64,000 nucleotides of DNA from CBDESM01 sp965242485 (GCA_965242485.1 CBDESM010000003.1:1302001-1366000); one strand, 5' to 3'. Numbered from the stretch's first letter, positions 40,666 to 49,352 are shown. Notes: generated by a model from the sequence alone, not told the origin. Numbers and translations: made by a program.

Positions 40666-40968
40666 ATGGCACGCAACCCCAACGACCGCGGACAGACCTA
40701 CGACACGGCGTCGCACCAGGCGCACCTGCAGGACCCGGAGCACCCGGCCTACTGGACGAACCTCCAGCAGCGGCTGGACCGGGCCCGCCGGCTGCCCTAC
40801 GGGCACCCGCGCCGGCGCGCGATCATGGAGTCGATCACGGGCCCGATGACGCCGCAGAACGCCGCGCAGCTCGAGGCCAAGGAGCACTCCGGCCGCTTCG
40901 GCCCCTTCGCCCAGCACCAGCCGACCGCCGACCCGGTCGTCCCGCAGACCCGCGGCCTCGGCGCCTAG
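40666..40968 (+). CDS. Small hypothetical protein
   Basis: 100 residues, hydrophilic, rich in His, Gln, Arg and Pro; no membrane segment, signal peptide or known motif (NPNDRGQTYDTASHQAHLQ, YGHPRRRAIMESITGPMTP). It has a good promoter (40610-40638) and GGAGGA ribosome site and stands alone between the cupin and SDR genes, so it is probably a real gene. Function not recognised. Confidence 0.65.
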   Translation: MARNPNDRGQTYDTASHQAHLQDPEHPAYWTNLQQRLDRARRLPYGHPRRRAIMESITGPMTPQNAAQLEAKEHSGRFGPFAQHQPTADPVVPQTRGLGA

Positions 40969-41074
40969 AACGGCGCGCAGACGGACCATTCACGCGAGCA
41001 GGACGAGTCGCGTCGCGCATTCCTAGACTGCCCCTCGGCGGAGCACCGCAACAGCCCGCCGAGGGGAGCGCGAA

Positions 41075-42100
41075 ATGGGCAAGCTCGACGGACAAGTGGC
41101 GCTGATCTCCGGCGCATCGCGCGGGCAGGGCGAGGCGGAGGCGCGGCTCTTCGCCCGCGAGGGCGCGGCCGTGATGCTCGCCGACGTGCTGGACGAAGAC
41201 GGCGAGCGGGTCGCCAACTCGATCAACGACACCGGCGGCAGCGCTTCCTACACCCACCTCGACGTGGTCGATGAGAGCGCTTGGGCCGACGCGGTCTCGC
41301 GGACCGTCTCCGAGTTCGGCAAGCTGACGATCCTGCTGAACAACGCCGGCATCCTGCTGGTCAAGCCGATCGAGCAGACCTCGCTCGAGGAGTACATGCG
41401 CGTCGTCCAGATCAACCAGGTCGGCGTCTTCCTCGGCATGCGCGAGGCGATCGCGCCGATGCGCGAGGCGGGCGGCGGCTGCATCATCAACACTTCGTCG
41501 ACGGCCGGCTTGCAGGGCAACTCCGGGCTCAACGCCTACGCCGCCTCGAAGTTCGCGGTGCGCGGGATGACCAAAGTCGCAGCGCAGGAGCTGGGCCAGT
41601 ACGGCATCCGGGTCAACTCCGTCCATCCCGGACCGATCGACACGCCGATGATCCGCGACCCGCGCGGCGGCCCGCCCGGCGGCGGCCTGACCCGCCGCAT
41701 CCCGATCCCCCGCGCCGGCGAGTCCGAAGAGGTCGCCAAGTTGATGCTGTTCATCGCCGCCGACGCGACCTACAGCACCGGTGCCGAGTTCGTGCTCGAC
41801 GGCGGCCTCACCAGCGGCTCCGGCCTCGGCGGCGACACGGAGGCATCTCCAGTGGGCCAAGCTCGTGAGGCAGCCCGCAAGCTCGAATTCAAACCGATTC
41901 GCGACGCAGATGGCGGATTGATCAAACCGCGTCCGAAACAGCCGATCTCTCGTTGGCGGCTCTCGGAGGCCTACCCCGGCCTCTCACCGGCCATGGCGCA
42001 GCGCATCATTGATGAAGTCCGGTACGAGCAGGGCGTACTTGACGCTGATGACACCGTTCACCTTCGCAACAAGGTCGGGAAGAAAGCGCAGAAGCGATAA
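41075..42100 (+). CDS. SDR family oxidoreductase with atypical C-terminal tail
   Basis: 341 residues. The first ~255 are a classical short-chain dehydrogenase: SGASRGQGEAEARLFA (cofactor loop), LNNAGI, active-site NTSSTAGLQG, YAASK and PGPIDTPMI. A ~83-residue tail (about 41850-42100) follows, with no counterpart in the paralogue at 42181, lower GC and a distinct composition (SRWRLSEAYPGLSPAMAQRI, ending KVGKKAQKR). It may be the remnant of another gene fused after loss of the SDR stop codon. A TAGACT-like -10 lies near 41024 and GGGGAG before the ATG. Confidence 0.87.
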   Translation: MGKLDGQVALISGASRGQGEAEARLFAREGAAVMLADVLDEDGERVANSINDTGGSASYTHLDVVDESAWADAVSRTVSEFGKLTILLNNAGILLVKPIEQTSLEEYMRVVQINQVGVFLGMREAIAPMREAGGGCIINTSSTAGLQGNSGLNAYAASKFAVRGMTKVAAQELGQYGIRVNSVHPGPIDTPMIRDPRGGPPGGGLTRRIPIPRAGESEEVAKLMLFIAADATYSTGAEFVLDGGLTSGSGLGGDTEASPVGQAREAARKLEFKPIRDADGGLIKPRPKQPISRWRLSEAYPGLSPAMAQRIIDEVRYEQGVLDADDTVHLRNKVGKKAQKR

Positions 42101-42180
42101 GGCTCCAGCAGAAACCACTGGTGCAGCACGCGGGCACAGCGCAGACGGGCGCGCGTAGACTGCCGGCGAGGAGGCGGATC

Positions 42181-42957
42181 ATGGGCAAGCTCGATGGCAA
42201 GGTGGCGCTGGTTTCGGGAGCGGCGCGGGGGCAGGGGGAGGCGGAGGCGCGGCTGTTCGCGCGGGAGGGGGCGGCGGTGATGCTGGGGGACGTGCTGGAC
42301 GAGGACGGGATGCGGGTGGCCAACTCGATCAACGACACGGGCGGCAACGCGCAGTACGTCCACCTCGACGTCGCCGACCAGAGCGCTTGGGCGGAGACGG
42401 TCGCGAAGACGGTGGCCGACTTCGGCAAGCTCGACATCCTGCTGAACAACGCGGGGATCGCGCGCTTCAAGCGGATCGAGGACTCCTCGTTGCAGGAGTA
42501 CCTGGAGGTGATCAAGATCAACCAAGTCGGGGTCTGGCTGGGGATGCGGTCGGTCGTGCAGGCGATGCGCGATGCGGGCGGCGGCTGCATCGTCAACACC
42601 TCCTCGATCGCCGGGCTGGCCGGCTACGCGGGGCTGGGCGCGTACGTGGCCTCGAAGTTCGCCGTGCGCGGGATGACCAAGACGGCGGCGGCGGAGTTCG
42701 CGCCCTACAACATCCGCGTCAACTCGGTGCATCCGGGGCCGATCGACACGCCGATGATCCGCGACCCGGCGCTGTTCACGCGCGACGACGCCGACGTCAG
42801 CTTCGACGGGCCGATCCCGCGCCTGGGCACGGCCGACGAGGTGGCGAAGATGATGCTGTTCATCGTCGCCGACGCGACCTACAGCACCGGCTCGGAGTTC
42901 ACGATCGACGGCGGCATCACGGCAATCCAAGGGGCGAGCCAGCCGCGCCAGCAGTAG
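42181..42957 (+). CDS. SDR family oxidoreductase
   Basis: 258 residues. NAD(P)-dependent classical SDR closely related to the preceding gene: both start MGKLDG[KQ]VAL, share GQGEAEARLFAREGAAVML and DVLDEDG.RVANSINDTGG. Cofactor motif SGAARGQG, NNAGI, catalytic Ser in NTSSIAGLAG, YVASK and PGPIDTPMIRDP are present. I chose ATG 42181, preceded by GAGGAGG and a TAGACT -10, over the upstream ORF start. A local tandem duplication is likely. Confidence 0.92.
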   Translation: MGKLDGKVALVSGAARGQGEAEARLFAREGAAVMLGDVLDEDGMRVANSINDTGGNAQYVHLDVADQSAWAETVAKTVADFGKLDILLNNAGIARFKRIEDSSLQEYLEVIKINQVGVWLGMRSVVQAMRDAGGGCIVNTSSIAGLAGYAGLGAYVASKFAVRGMTKTAAAEFAPYNIRVNSVHPGPIDTPMIRDPALFTRDDADVSFDGPIPRLGTADEVAKMMLFIVADATYSTGSEFTIDGGITAIQGASQPRQQ

Positions 42958-42967
42958 ACCGGCTGCG

Positions 42968-43327
42968 TCAATCCGCGTCGAGCGGCTTGGCGAACGAGAG
43001 CTCGTGCCCGTCGGGGTCGCGGATGTGGAAGTGCCGCTCCCGCCAAGGCGCGTCGCGTGGCGGGAACATCGGCGCGAGCCCGGCCGCCAGCGCCCGCGCG
43101 TGGAACGCGTCCACATCCTCGACGTAGAAGATCGTCCGCCCCCAGAAGCCGCCCGGCACTTCGCCGAGCATCAGATTGAGGTAGGAATCGCCCACGCGGT
43201 AGGAGGTGAACGACGCTTCCGCCCCGCCATAGAGCCGCTCGAACCCAAGCGCCTCATAGAAGGCGACGCTGCGCGGCATCTCCCCCACGACAAGCGTGAT
43301 CGCGCTCAGGCTGGCCGGCTGGCTCAT
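42968..43327 (-). CDS. VOC superfamily (glyoxalase/dioxygenase-like) protein
   Basis: 119 residues, one vicinal-oxygen-chelate unit: ITLVVGEMPRSVAFYEALGF, GRTIFYVEDVDAFHARALAAG and FHIRDPDGHELSFAK. Metal ligands would be in the HFHIRDPDGHE region. Substrate unknown. It converges on the SDR gene with 10 nt between stops. Confidence 0.87.
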   Translation of the reverse strand: MSQPASLSAITLVVGEMPRSVAFYEALGFERLYGGAEASFTSYRVGDSYLNLMLGEVPGGFWGRTIFYVEDVDAFHARALAAGLAPMFPPRDAPWRERHFHIRDPDGHELSFAKPLDAD

Positions 43328-43334
43328 GCAGTGC

Positions 43335-43340
43335 AGGCTA
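43335..43340 (-). promoter_or_regulatory. TAGCCT, probable -10 for leaderless VOC mRNA
   Basis: Minus-strand TAGCCT followed by 7 nt and the ATG at 43327; no ribosome site. Confidence 0.45.
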
Positions 43341-43381
43341 ACGGCGATCTCGTGTGAGCGGAGAGCGCCAAAAGATCGCGG

Positions 43382-44302
43382 CTAGATTGGCTTCCAGCTG
43401 TTGTCTCTTCCTCTGCCTTGATGGCCCAAAATGATCCTCTTCGCTGTCAGCTCGCTGTCGAACGAGTATTCTTTTTGGAATTTCAGCCGCCCATCAATGT
43501 TCTGGATGATGCCTACATCAATAAGTTCTTTGCGCAACGCCATCAATTCTGGATAGTCTTTGTTGAATTTTGGATTCACATCCTCTCGGATGGTCGAACT
43601 TGGCAAGACGATGAAATTACCGATATGCGGTTCCTGCGCGTAGGCATGCACATCTTCTTTGGAAGTGAGAATCAATTCGGCGTTGTCAGGCATATCTGGA
43701 GCGTCCTTCGGCGTCGGTGAATCACCCTCTGAACCGCTAATAGAAGAATCACCGCGATCAGGATCACCCGCACCGAATTCGAAAACACCGAGTGCGCGAA
43801 GGCATACGATTACCGTGTCGAGGAAATCTTGGGCGAAGTGTTCTTCCATCCTTGTGAGTTCTGGACTTTTCACATCATTTTGATTGTTTACGACTGCTCG
43901 ACCCTCTTTCTCTGCCGTTCTCAGCAGCTCGATAAGCCGCGCTTCGATGAACGACACTGGAACCCGCCAGCCAGACGAACTGGTAGAAATGACGTACGTT
44001 TCTTTCCAGAATGCCTTCTCGCGCTTTTTCGCGTGCTCACTCAGACGCTCACCGACCGATCTCGGTTCCGCTTTGCCGACGTATAGTTCTGATAGATCGG
44101 CGTCGCTTCGTGGTCCACTCAGCACGTAGACGCCTTGTCGCTCAAGGGGATGTGGATCGAGTGGCTTGTTCCGACGGAGATTTGGGAGGATCTTGCGTGG
44201 AAACGCGACCACTAGGCACGGATGTTGGTGTGGCGTGGCGATCCGTAAGCCGTTGGGCCGGCTAGGGAGCTCTATCTGCACCCATTTCGTCGAATCTGGC
44301 AT
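43382..44302 (-). CDS. GIY-YIG nuclease-like protein
   Basis: 306 residues. The central region has the GIY-YIG pattern: GVYVLSGPRSDADLSELYVG (two-strand core) then KAEPRSVGERLSEHAKKREK, YVISTSSSGW and IEARLIELL carrying the expected Glu. The C-terminal ~130 residues are a separate, acidic region (GDPDRGDSSISGSEGDSPTP linker, then a domain similar to those that follow GIY-YIG in other hypothetical proteins). GC is markedly lower than in neighbours, consistent with horizontal acquisition. The ATG at 44302 has a GGAAGG site upstream. Possibly a stand-alone restriction-type or DNA-processing enzyme. Confidence 0.75.
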   Translation of the reverse strand: MPDSTKWVQIELPSRPNGLRIATPHQHPCLVVAFPRKILPNLRRNKPLDPHPLERQGVYVLSGPRSDADLSELYVGKAEPRSVGERLSEHAKKREKAFWKETYVISTSSSGWRVPVSFIEARLIELLRTAEKEGRAVVNNQNDVKSPELTRMEEHFAQDFLDTVIVCLRALGVFEFGAGDPDRGDSSISGSEGDSPTPKDAPDMPDNAELILTSKEDVHAYAQEPHIGNFIVLPSSTIREDVNPKFNKDYPELMALRKELIDVGIIQNIDGRLKFQKEYSFDSELTAKRIILGHQGRGRDNSWKPI

Positions 44303-44401
44303 GGCATTTGCCTTCCACCAAGATCAGCGTGGACGCCAAAGTAGCCAATTGCGTCGACCACCGCAAGTCGCGATAGCCCACTGGGGTGAATGAGCAGGGC
44401 C

Positions 44402-44809
44402 CTATGTGAGATCGGTGAAGGGGTTGTGGGCTACTTCCCAGAGGTGGTTGTCGGGGTCGGCGAAGTAGCCGGAGTAGCCGCCCCAGAAGACTTTTTCTGG
44501 TTGTTTGATGAGTTTTGCGCCGGCGTTGACGGCTTGGTTGATGACGGCGTCGACTTCGTCGGGGGAGGCTACGTTGTGGGCGAGGGTGATCATCGGGGTG
44601 CCGGGGGACGCGAACTCTACGCCGGGGGCTTCTTCGGGGAATTTTTCGCGGGGGTAGAGGGCGAGCCAGGTGCCTTCCAGTTCGAGGAAGGCGATGCCGG
44701 CGCCGTCCTCGTAGTCGTGAACGGGGAAGCCGAGGCCGTCGCGGTAGAAGCGGAGCGAGGCTTCGAGGTCGGCGACGCCGAGCGTGATGATGCTGATCTT
44801 GGGCTTCAT
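44402..44809 (-). CDS. VOC superfamily protein
   Basis: 135 residues. Starts ISIITLGVADLEASLRFYRD and ends GYFADPDNHLWEVAHNP, a standard glyoxalase-like fold with the PD-[GN]-[HN] turn before the last strand. Function not determinable. A GAGG site precedes the ATG. A strong hairpin separates it from the LLM monooxygenase gene upstream on the same strand. Confidence 0.87.
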   Translation of the reverse strand: MKPKISIITLGVADLEASLRFYRDGLGFPVHDYEDGAGIAFLELEGTWLALYPREKFPEEAPGVEFASPGTPMITLAHNVASPDEVDAVINQAVNAGAKLIKQPEKVFWGGYSGYFADPDNHLWEVAHNPFTDLT

Positions 44810-44827
44810 CGGGAGGCCTCAAACGAG

Positions 44828-44857
44828 AACGGGGCGGAGCGCAGGCTCCGCCCCGTT
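44828..44857 (-). terminator. 12-bp GC hairpin downstream of LLM monooxygenase
   Basis: AACGGGGCGGAG (44828-44839) pairs perfectly with CTCCGCCCCGTT (44846-44857) around a 6-nt loop, 20 nt after the LLM stop on the minus strand. The following minus-strand bases are TCTCGTTT, a weak T-tract. Confidence 0.65.
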
Positions 44858-44877
44858 CGCTCGCTTCCGCGCGGGCG

Positions 44878-46173
44878 CTAGGTGGCGAGGGGGGCGGGCT
44901 CGACGGAGCCGTTGGGCAGGCCCTGCGGCCACCAGTGGTCTTCCCAGCCTTCGTCGTCCCAGATGTGCTTGAGGTTGGGCAGGACTTCCTTGGCGGTGAG
45001 CTCGATGTTGGGGATCGCGAGCTCCTTGGGGATCGAGCCGAACTGGTTGAGGATCATCAGGTGGCCGACGTGGAGGGTGCGGATCACCTCTTCGAGCTGC
45101 TCGGTGACCTGGCTGGGGGTGCCGGCGACGATGTTGCCCTCGCGGATCAGGTCGTCCCAGGTGATGCGGCCCTCGCCGGCCTTGGACTGGAGCAGCTTCT
45201 CCTGGGTCTTCTCGCCCTTGAACTTCTCGGTGTCGCCGAAGACGGGCTTGAGGCCCTGGCTGCGGGTGAAGCCCTGCTCGATGGTGCGGACGGTGCGGTA
45301 GCCGGGCGGGTCGGCGTAGCGCGGGTCGACGTGGAGCATCTTGTTGTAGAAGTACTCCGCGTGGGGGCCGAACTTGTCGGCGACTTCCTGCTCGGATTCG
45401 CCGGTGGCGACGAGCTGGAGGAAGCCGGCCTGGTAGGGGTTGAGCGGCTTTTCGCGGGCCTGCATGGTGCGCCAGAAGCCGTCGACGTTCTTCTGGCCGG
45501 CCTTGTAGCCGCCGTAGGAGAGGTAGCAGTAGACGTAGTTGTGGTCGGCGCACCACTCCCAAGTCTCGACGGAGCCGCCGCCGGGGATCCAGACGGGCGG
45601 GTGCGGGTCCTGGATCGGGCGGGGCCAGATGTTGACGTAGCGGAGCTGGTTGTAGCGGCCGTTGTAGGCGAACATCTCGGGGTTGGTCCAGGCCTGCGTG
45701 ATCAGGTCGGCGGCCTCGTAGTACTTGTCGCGCAGGTGCGACGGGTTGGCGCCGTAGCAGAAGCAGTCGTCCATCGGGGTGCCGACGGGGAAGCCGGCGA
45801 CGAGGCGGCCGCCGGAGATGCAGTCGAGCATCGCGAACTCTTCGGCGACGCGGGTGGGCGGGTTGTAGAGCGCGATCGAGTTGCCGAGCACGACGATGGC
45901 GACGTCCTTGGTGCGGCGGCAGAGGTTGGCGGCCATGAGGTTGGGCGACGGCATCAGGCCGTAGCCGTTCTGGTGGTGCTCGTTGATGCAGATGCCGTCG
46001 TAGCCGGCGGCCGCCGCGGCCTCGAGCTCGTCGAGGCCGTCGTTGTACATCACGTGCGCCTTGGCCGGGTCGAAGAGCTCGGAGGGGATGTCGACCCAGA
46101 CGCTGTTGTAGCGCTCGGGGAAGTCCTCGGGCAGGTCCCGGTAGGGCATCAGGTGGAAGAACTCGAACTTCAT
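44878..46173 (-). CDS. LLM-class flavin-dependent monooxygenase
   Basis: 431 residues. Luciferase-like fold of the large (alkanal/nitrilotriacetate-like) subgroup: EFFHLMPYRDLP at the start, GYDGICINEHHQNGYGLMPS, VAIVVLGNSIALYNPPTRVA, EFAMLDCISGGRLVAGF and PPVWIPGGGS. Members oxidise diverse organics with FMNH2; a flavin reductase gene is at 36132. The upstream minus-strand TAGCCT near 46225 could be its -10. Long relatives of this type are abundant in SAR202-like Chloroflexota, consistent with the inferred host. Confidence 0.9.
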   Translation of the reverse strand: MKFEFFHLMPYRDLPEDFPERYNSVWVDIPSELFDPAKAHVMYNDGLDELEAAAAAGYDGICINEHHQNGYGLMPSPNLMAANLCRRTKDVAIVVLGNSIALYNPPTRVAEEFAMLDCISGGRLVAGFPVGTPMDDCFCYGANPSHLRDKYYEAADLITQAWTNPEMFAYNGRYNQLRYVNIWPRPIQDPHPPVWIPGGGSVETWEWCADHNYVYCYLSYGGYKAGQKNVDGFWRTMQAREKPLNPYQAGFLQLVATGESEQEVADKFGPHAEYFYNKMLHVDPRYADPPGYRTVRTIEQGFTRSQGLKPVFGDTEKFKGEKTQEKLLQSKAGEGRITWDDLIREGNIVAGTPSQVTEQLEEVIRTLHVGHLMILNQFGSIPKELAIPNIELTAKEVLPNLKHIWDDEGWEDHWWPQGLPNGSVEPAPLAT

Positions 46174-46293
46174 GGGGGCACTCGCTTCCTGCGCGCACGA
46201 GCGGCGCGTGGGTTCGGCGGCAAAGGCTAGGGATCGCGCGTCCCGCTTGTCAATCGCGGCCGGGAGCGCGGCGGAGACTTGGCGGGCGGAGGA

Positions 46294-46800
46294 TCAGAGC
46301 TTGTCGATGGTGAGCGAGGGCGCGGCGCCCTCGACGTCGCCGAAGCGGGCCGAGAGCACGGCGGCGCGGTAGCCGAAGATGCGCTCCAGCTGCGGCCTGA
46401 CCAAGAGGTCGTGGACGGGGGTGCTGAGCGGCGCGAGCGGCAGCGAGTAGTAGACGACGTCGGAGGCGATCACGCCGGCGGCGCTGGCGGCGAAGTGATG
46501 CTCGTGGTGCCACATGCCGTAGGGGCCGACGCGCTGCTCGTCGGCGAAGTAGGCGCGGTTGTCGGCGGGCGGGACGACCTGGGTGATCTCGGTCACCCAG
46601 GTCAGCTCGATTCCGAAGAGCGGCTTGACGCGGTAGGTGATCACGTGGCCCGGATAGACGGGGTTGGCGCCGCCGGTGGTGATGCGGAAACCGATGTCGT
46701 CGGGCGTGATCACGGAGAGGTTGCCGGCGTCGGAGAAGAAGGCCCAAGCGCTCTGGAGATCGGTGCGGAGGTGCTGCGAGGCGACGAGCCGGAAGACCAT
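46294..46800 (-). CDS. SRPBCC family protein
   Basis: 168 residues. START/Bet v1-like ligand-binding fold: LRTDLQSAWAFFSDAGNLSV at the N-terminus, TYRVKPLFGIELTWVTEI, FADEQRVGPYGMWHHEHHF and a C-terminal helix with LVRPQLERIFGYRA. These small proteins bind hydrophobic ligands or act as cyclase/aromatase-like helpers; function unassigned. It lies 41 nt after menA and has its own -10. Confidence 0.82.
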   Translation of the reverse strand: MVFRLVASQHLRTDLQSAWAFFSDAGNLSVITPDDIGFRITTGGANPVYPGHVITYRVKPLFGIELTWVTEITQVVPPADNRAYFADEQRVGPYGMWHHEHHFAASAAGVIASDVVYYSLPLAPLSTPVHDLLVRPQLERIFGYRAAVLSARFGDVEGAAPSLTIDKL

Positions 46801-46806
46801 GCGACA

Positions 46807-46812
46807 AGCCTA
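46807..46812 (-). promoter_or_regulatory. TAGGCT, probable -10 for leaderless SRPBCC mRNA
   Basis: Minus-strand TAGGCT, 6 nt before the ATG at 46800. Confidence 0.45.
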
Positions 46813-46841
46813 CGCTGCGGGCCCGCGCCGCGGGGCGCGGC

Positions 46842-47762
46842 TCAGCCGATGGCGATGCCGACGGCGAGCAGCGCGCCGGCGAGCAAATGCAGCTGGGCCG
46901 TCTTCTTGAGGATCGGGTTCAGCGCCGCGCCGCTGAATTGGGCCGCGTCGAGGACGTTGAGCGCCAGCATCAGCGCGAACGGGGCGGCGGCGAGGATCGA
47001 GAGCGACCAGATCGGGAGCAGCCCCGCCGCGGCGAAGAGCGCGGCGGAGACGAAGGCGGCGGCGGCCAGCGCAGCGTATTCGAGCCGGGTCGCGCGGTCG
47101 CCGAGGATGACGGCGAGGGTGCGCTTGCCGGCGGCGCGATCGGTCTCGATGTCTCGCAGGTTGTTGACGACGAGGATCGCGGTGACGAGGCAGCCGACGG
47201 GGATCGCGGCCGCGGCGAGCTCCCAGCTGAGGCGCTCGAGCTGGACGAAGCCGCTGCCCATCACCGCGACGACGCCGAAGAAGGCGAAGCAGATCAGGTC
47301 GCCGAGCCCGCGGTAGCCGTAGGGCCAGGGGCCGCCGGTGTAGGCGACGGCGGCGATGCAGGAGGCCGCGCCGGCGGCGAGGATCGGCCAGCCGGCGGCG
47401 ATCGTCAGCGAGATGCCCAGCGCGATCGCGGCGGCGAAGACGACGCCCGCGCCGGCCAGCATCTCGCGCTCCGAAAGCCAGCCCTGGGCGACCGCGCGCG
47501 GCGGGCCGAGCCGTTCGGGCGTGTCGGCGCCGCGGCGGAAGTCGGAATAGTCGTTGGCGAAGTTGACGCCGATCTGGATCAGGATCGCCGCGATCAGGAC
47601 CTGGACGAACAGGACGGCGTCGATCTCGCGCTGGAGCGAGGCGACGGCGGTGCCGACGAGCACCGGCGCGACGGCGGCGGGCAGGGTCGGCGGGCGGGCG
47701 GCGAGGATCCAGGCGCGGCGCTTGCCCGGCGCGGCGGGGGCGGGAGCGGCGTCGGCGGCCAT
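46842..47762 (-). CDS. menA: 1,4-dihydroxy-2-naphthoate polyprenyltransferase (MenA)
   Basis: 306 residues. UbiA-superfamily integral membrane prenyltransferase attaching a polyprenyl chain to DHNA in menaquinone synthesis. The first Asp-rich motif lies in NFANDYSDFRRGADTPERLG, the RAVAQGWLS segment is MenA-typical, and the second motif is NNLRDIETDRAAGKRT. Eight or so hydrophobic helices are visible. Start ATG overlaps the stop of menB (ATGA), so the two are translationally coupled. Earlier pathway genes (menF, D, H, C, E) are not in the window. Confidence 0.92.
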   Translation of the reverse strand: MAADAAPAPAAPGKRRAWILAARPPTLPAAVAPVLVGTAVASLQREIDAVLFVQVLIAAILIQIGVNFANDYSDFRRGADTPERLGPPRAVAQGWLSEREMLAGAGVVFAAAIALGISLTIAAGWPILAAGAASCIAAVAYTGGPWPYGYRGLGDLICFAFFGVVAVMGSGFVQLERLSWELAAAAIPVGCLVTAILVVNNLRDIETDRAAGKRTLAVILGDRATRLEYAALAAAAFVSAALFAAAGLLPIWSLSILAAAPFALMLALNVLDAAQFSGAALNPILKKTAQLHLLAGALLAVGIAIG

Positions 47763-48616
47763 CAGGGGAAGCGCGGGTACTTGGCGAACTCGGGCGGGCG
47801 CTTCTGCAGAAAGGCGTCGCGGCCCTCCTTGGCCTCCTCGCTGAGGTAGTAGAGCAGGGTCGCGTCGCCCGCGAACATCTGCATGCCGGCCTGGCCGTCG
47901 GTTTCGGCGACCAGCGCGCGCTTGATGAAGCGCAGCGCCGTCGGGCTCATGCAGAGCATCTCGCGGCACCAGTCGACCGTGTCCTGCTCGCAGCTTTCGA
48001 GCGGGAAGGCGACGTTGGCGAGACCCATGTCGACCGCCTCCTGGGCGCTGTACTGGCGGCACATGAACCAGATTTCGGCCGCCTTCTTGAGGCCGACGTT
48101 GCGGGAGAGCAGCATCGTGCCGTAGCCGGCGTCGAAGGAGCCGACCTTGGGCCCGGTCTGGCCGAACTTGGCGTTGTCGGCGGCGATGGTCATGTCGCAG
48201 ATCGTGGCCAGCACGTTGCCGCCGCCGATCGCGTAGCCGCGCACCATGGCGATGACGGGCTTGGGGATGTTGCGGATCTGGCGGTGCAGATCGAGCACGT
48301 TGAGACGCGGCACGCCGTCGTCGCCGACATAGCCGCCGTCGCCGCGGATGCGCTGGTCGCCGCCGGAGCAGAAGGCCTCGTCGCCCTCGCCGGTGAGGAT
48401 GATCACGCCGACGGCCTGATCCTCGTGCGCGGCGGTGAAGGCGCGGGAGAGTTCGAACAGCGTCTTGGGGCGGAAGGCGTTGCGCACTTCGGGGCGGGCG
48501 ATCGTGATCTTGGCGATGCCTTCGGCGGTGTCGTAGTGGATGTCTTCGTAGCCGCCGCCGCGCTGCCAGGAGATCGGCTCGCCGCGGTTGGGCGGGTTCA
48601 CGGTCGGTCGGGACAT
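47762..48616 (-). CDS. menB: 1,4-dihydroxy-2-naphthoyl-CoA synthase (MenB)
   Basis: 284 residues. Crotonase-fold enzyme that cyclises o-succinylbenzoyl-CoA. MenB-specific features are FCSGGDQRIRG (oxyanion hole), AIGGGNVLATICDMTIAAD, and GQTGPKVGSFDAGYG with the catalytic Ser/Asp region, then the C-terminal AKEGRDAFLQKRPPEFAKYP. The ATG at 48616 has GGAGG upstream; the longer ORF to 48751 is antisense-biased extension into the tetR gene. It lies 11 nt after the TetR gene and overlaps menA, forming a tetR-menB-menA operon. Confidence 0.94.
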   Translation of the reverse strand: MSRPTVNPPNRGEPISWQRGGGYEDIHYDTAEGIAKITIARPEVRNAFRPKTLFELSRAFTAAHEDQAVGVIILTGEGDEAFCSGGDQRIRGDGGYVGDDGVPRLNVLDLHRQIRNIPKPVIAMVRGYAIGGGNVLATICDMTIAADNAKFGQTGPKVGSFDAGYGTMLLSRNVGLKKAAEIWFMCRQYSAQEAVDMGLANVAFPLESCEQDTVDWCREMLCMSPTALRFIKRALVAETDGQAGMQMFAGDATLLYYLSEEAKEGRDAFLQKRPPEFAKYPRFP

Positions 48617-48627
48617 CGGTGGCCTCC

Positions 48628-49305
48628 TCAGTCGTCTGTTTTGCCGCCCGCCCGTTCGTCGGCGGGCGCGGCGCCGGCGCTGCGGAGCAGCAATCGGCGC
48701 AATTCGGCTTCGAGTTCGCGCGGCGGCGCGGAGATGCGCCCGCCGGCCCAAGCGCTGATGCAGGCGCGGACCATCCCGAACCAGGCATGCGCGGCCAGCT
48801 CGGGATCGAGCGGTTCGGTCAGGCCCAGATCATGCGCGCGCCGCAGTTCGGCCGCGATCAGGGCGACGAATTCGTCCTCGATCCGCTCGATTCGCCCGCG
48901 CACTTCGGGGCCGGCCGCGAGCGCCTCGGCTGCGAGCACGCGGCTCAGGGGCCGGTGCTTGGCGAGCGTGCGGAAGAGCGCCGCGAGCGCCGCTTCGGAA
49001 CGCGCGACAGGGTCGTCGCCGGCCTCCGCCATCGCGGCCGCGACCCGCTTGCGCAGCAGTTCGGCAGCGCGGCCGATCACGGCCGCGAGCAGCGCCTGCT
49101 TGTTGGGGAAGTGGAAATAGAGGCCGCCCTTGGATGTTTCGGCGGCGCGGGCGATCTCGTCCATCCCGGCCGCCGCGTAGCCGCGCTCGGCGAAGAGCCG
49201 CGTCGCCGCGGCGAGCAGATCGCCGCGCCGCGCCTCCGCGCGGGGCTGCCGCGCGGCCGCCGGATTCGCGGGCGGGGCGTCTGCGGGCGCTGCGTTCGCG
49301 GGCAT
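48628..49305 (-). CDS. TetR family regulator in menaquinone operon
   Basis: 225 residues. The N-terminal HTH is clear: LLAAATRLFAERGYAAAGMD then EIARAAETSKGGLYFHFPNK and KQALLAAVI. The C-terminal ligand-binding domain is unassigned. The gene is first in the operon tetR-menB-menA and diverges from menG. A perfect palindrome (49327-49350) 22 nt upstream of its start is the probable operator, so it likely represses itself and both transcription units. The inducer is unknown; quinone or isoprenoid intermediates, or an acyl-CoA, are possible. Confidence 0.88.
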   Translation of the reverse strand: MPANAAPADAPPANPAAARQPRAEARRGDLLAAATRLFAERGYAAAGMDEIARAAETSKGGLYFHFPNKQALLAAVIGRAAELLRKRVAAAMAEAGDDPVARSEAALAALFRTLAKHRPLSRVLAAEALAAGPEVRGRIERIEDEFVALIAAELRRAHDLGLTEPLDPELAAHAWFGMVRACISAWAGGRISAPPRELEAELRRLLLRSAGAAPADERAGGKTDD

Positions 49306-49326
49306 CGCGGCCTCGGCTGCGGACTT

Positions 49327-49350
49327 GAAACCGACTTGCCGGTCGGTTTC
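49327..49350. promoter_or_regulatory. TetR-type palindromic operator
   Basis: GAAACCGAC (49327-49335) and GTCGGTTTC (49342-49350) are exact inverted repeats around TTGCCG. The ACCGAC...GTCGGT core is typical of TetR operators. It lies in the tetR/menG intergenic region, ending 3 nt before the TACGCT -10 of menG. Confidence 0.8.
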
Positions 49351-49352
49351 GC

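Noticed and set aside
46842..48788. Single 648-residue frame spanning menA and part of menB
   Set aside because: The second half is a shadow frame over menB. The true menA starts at 47762 with an ATGA overlap.
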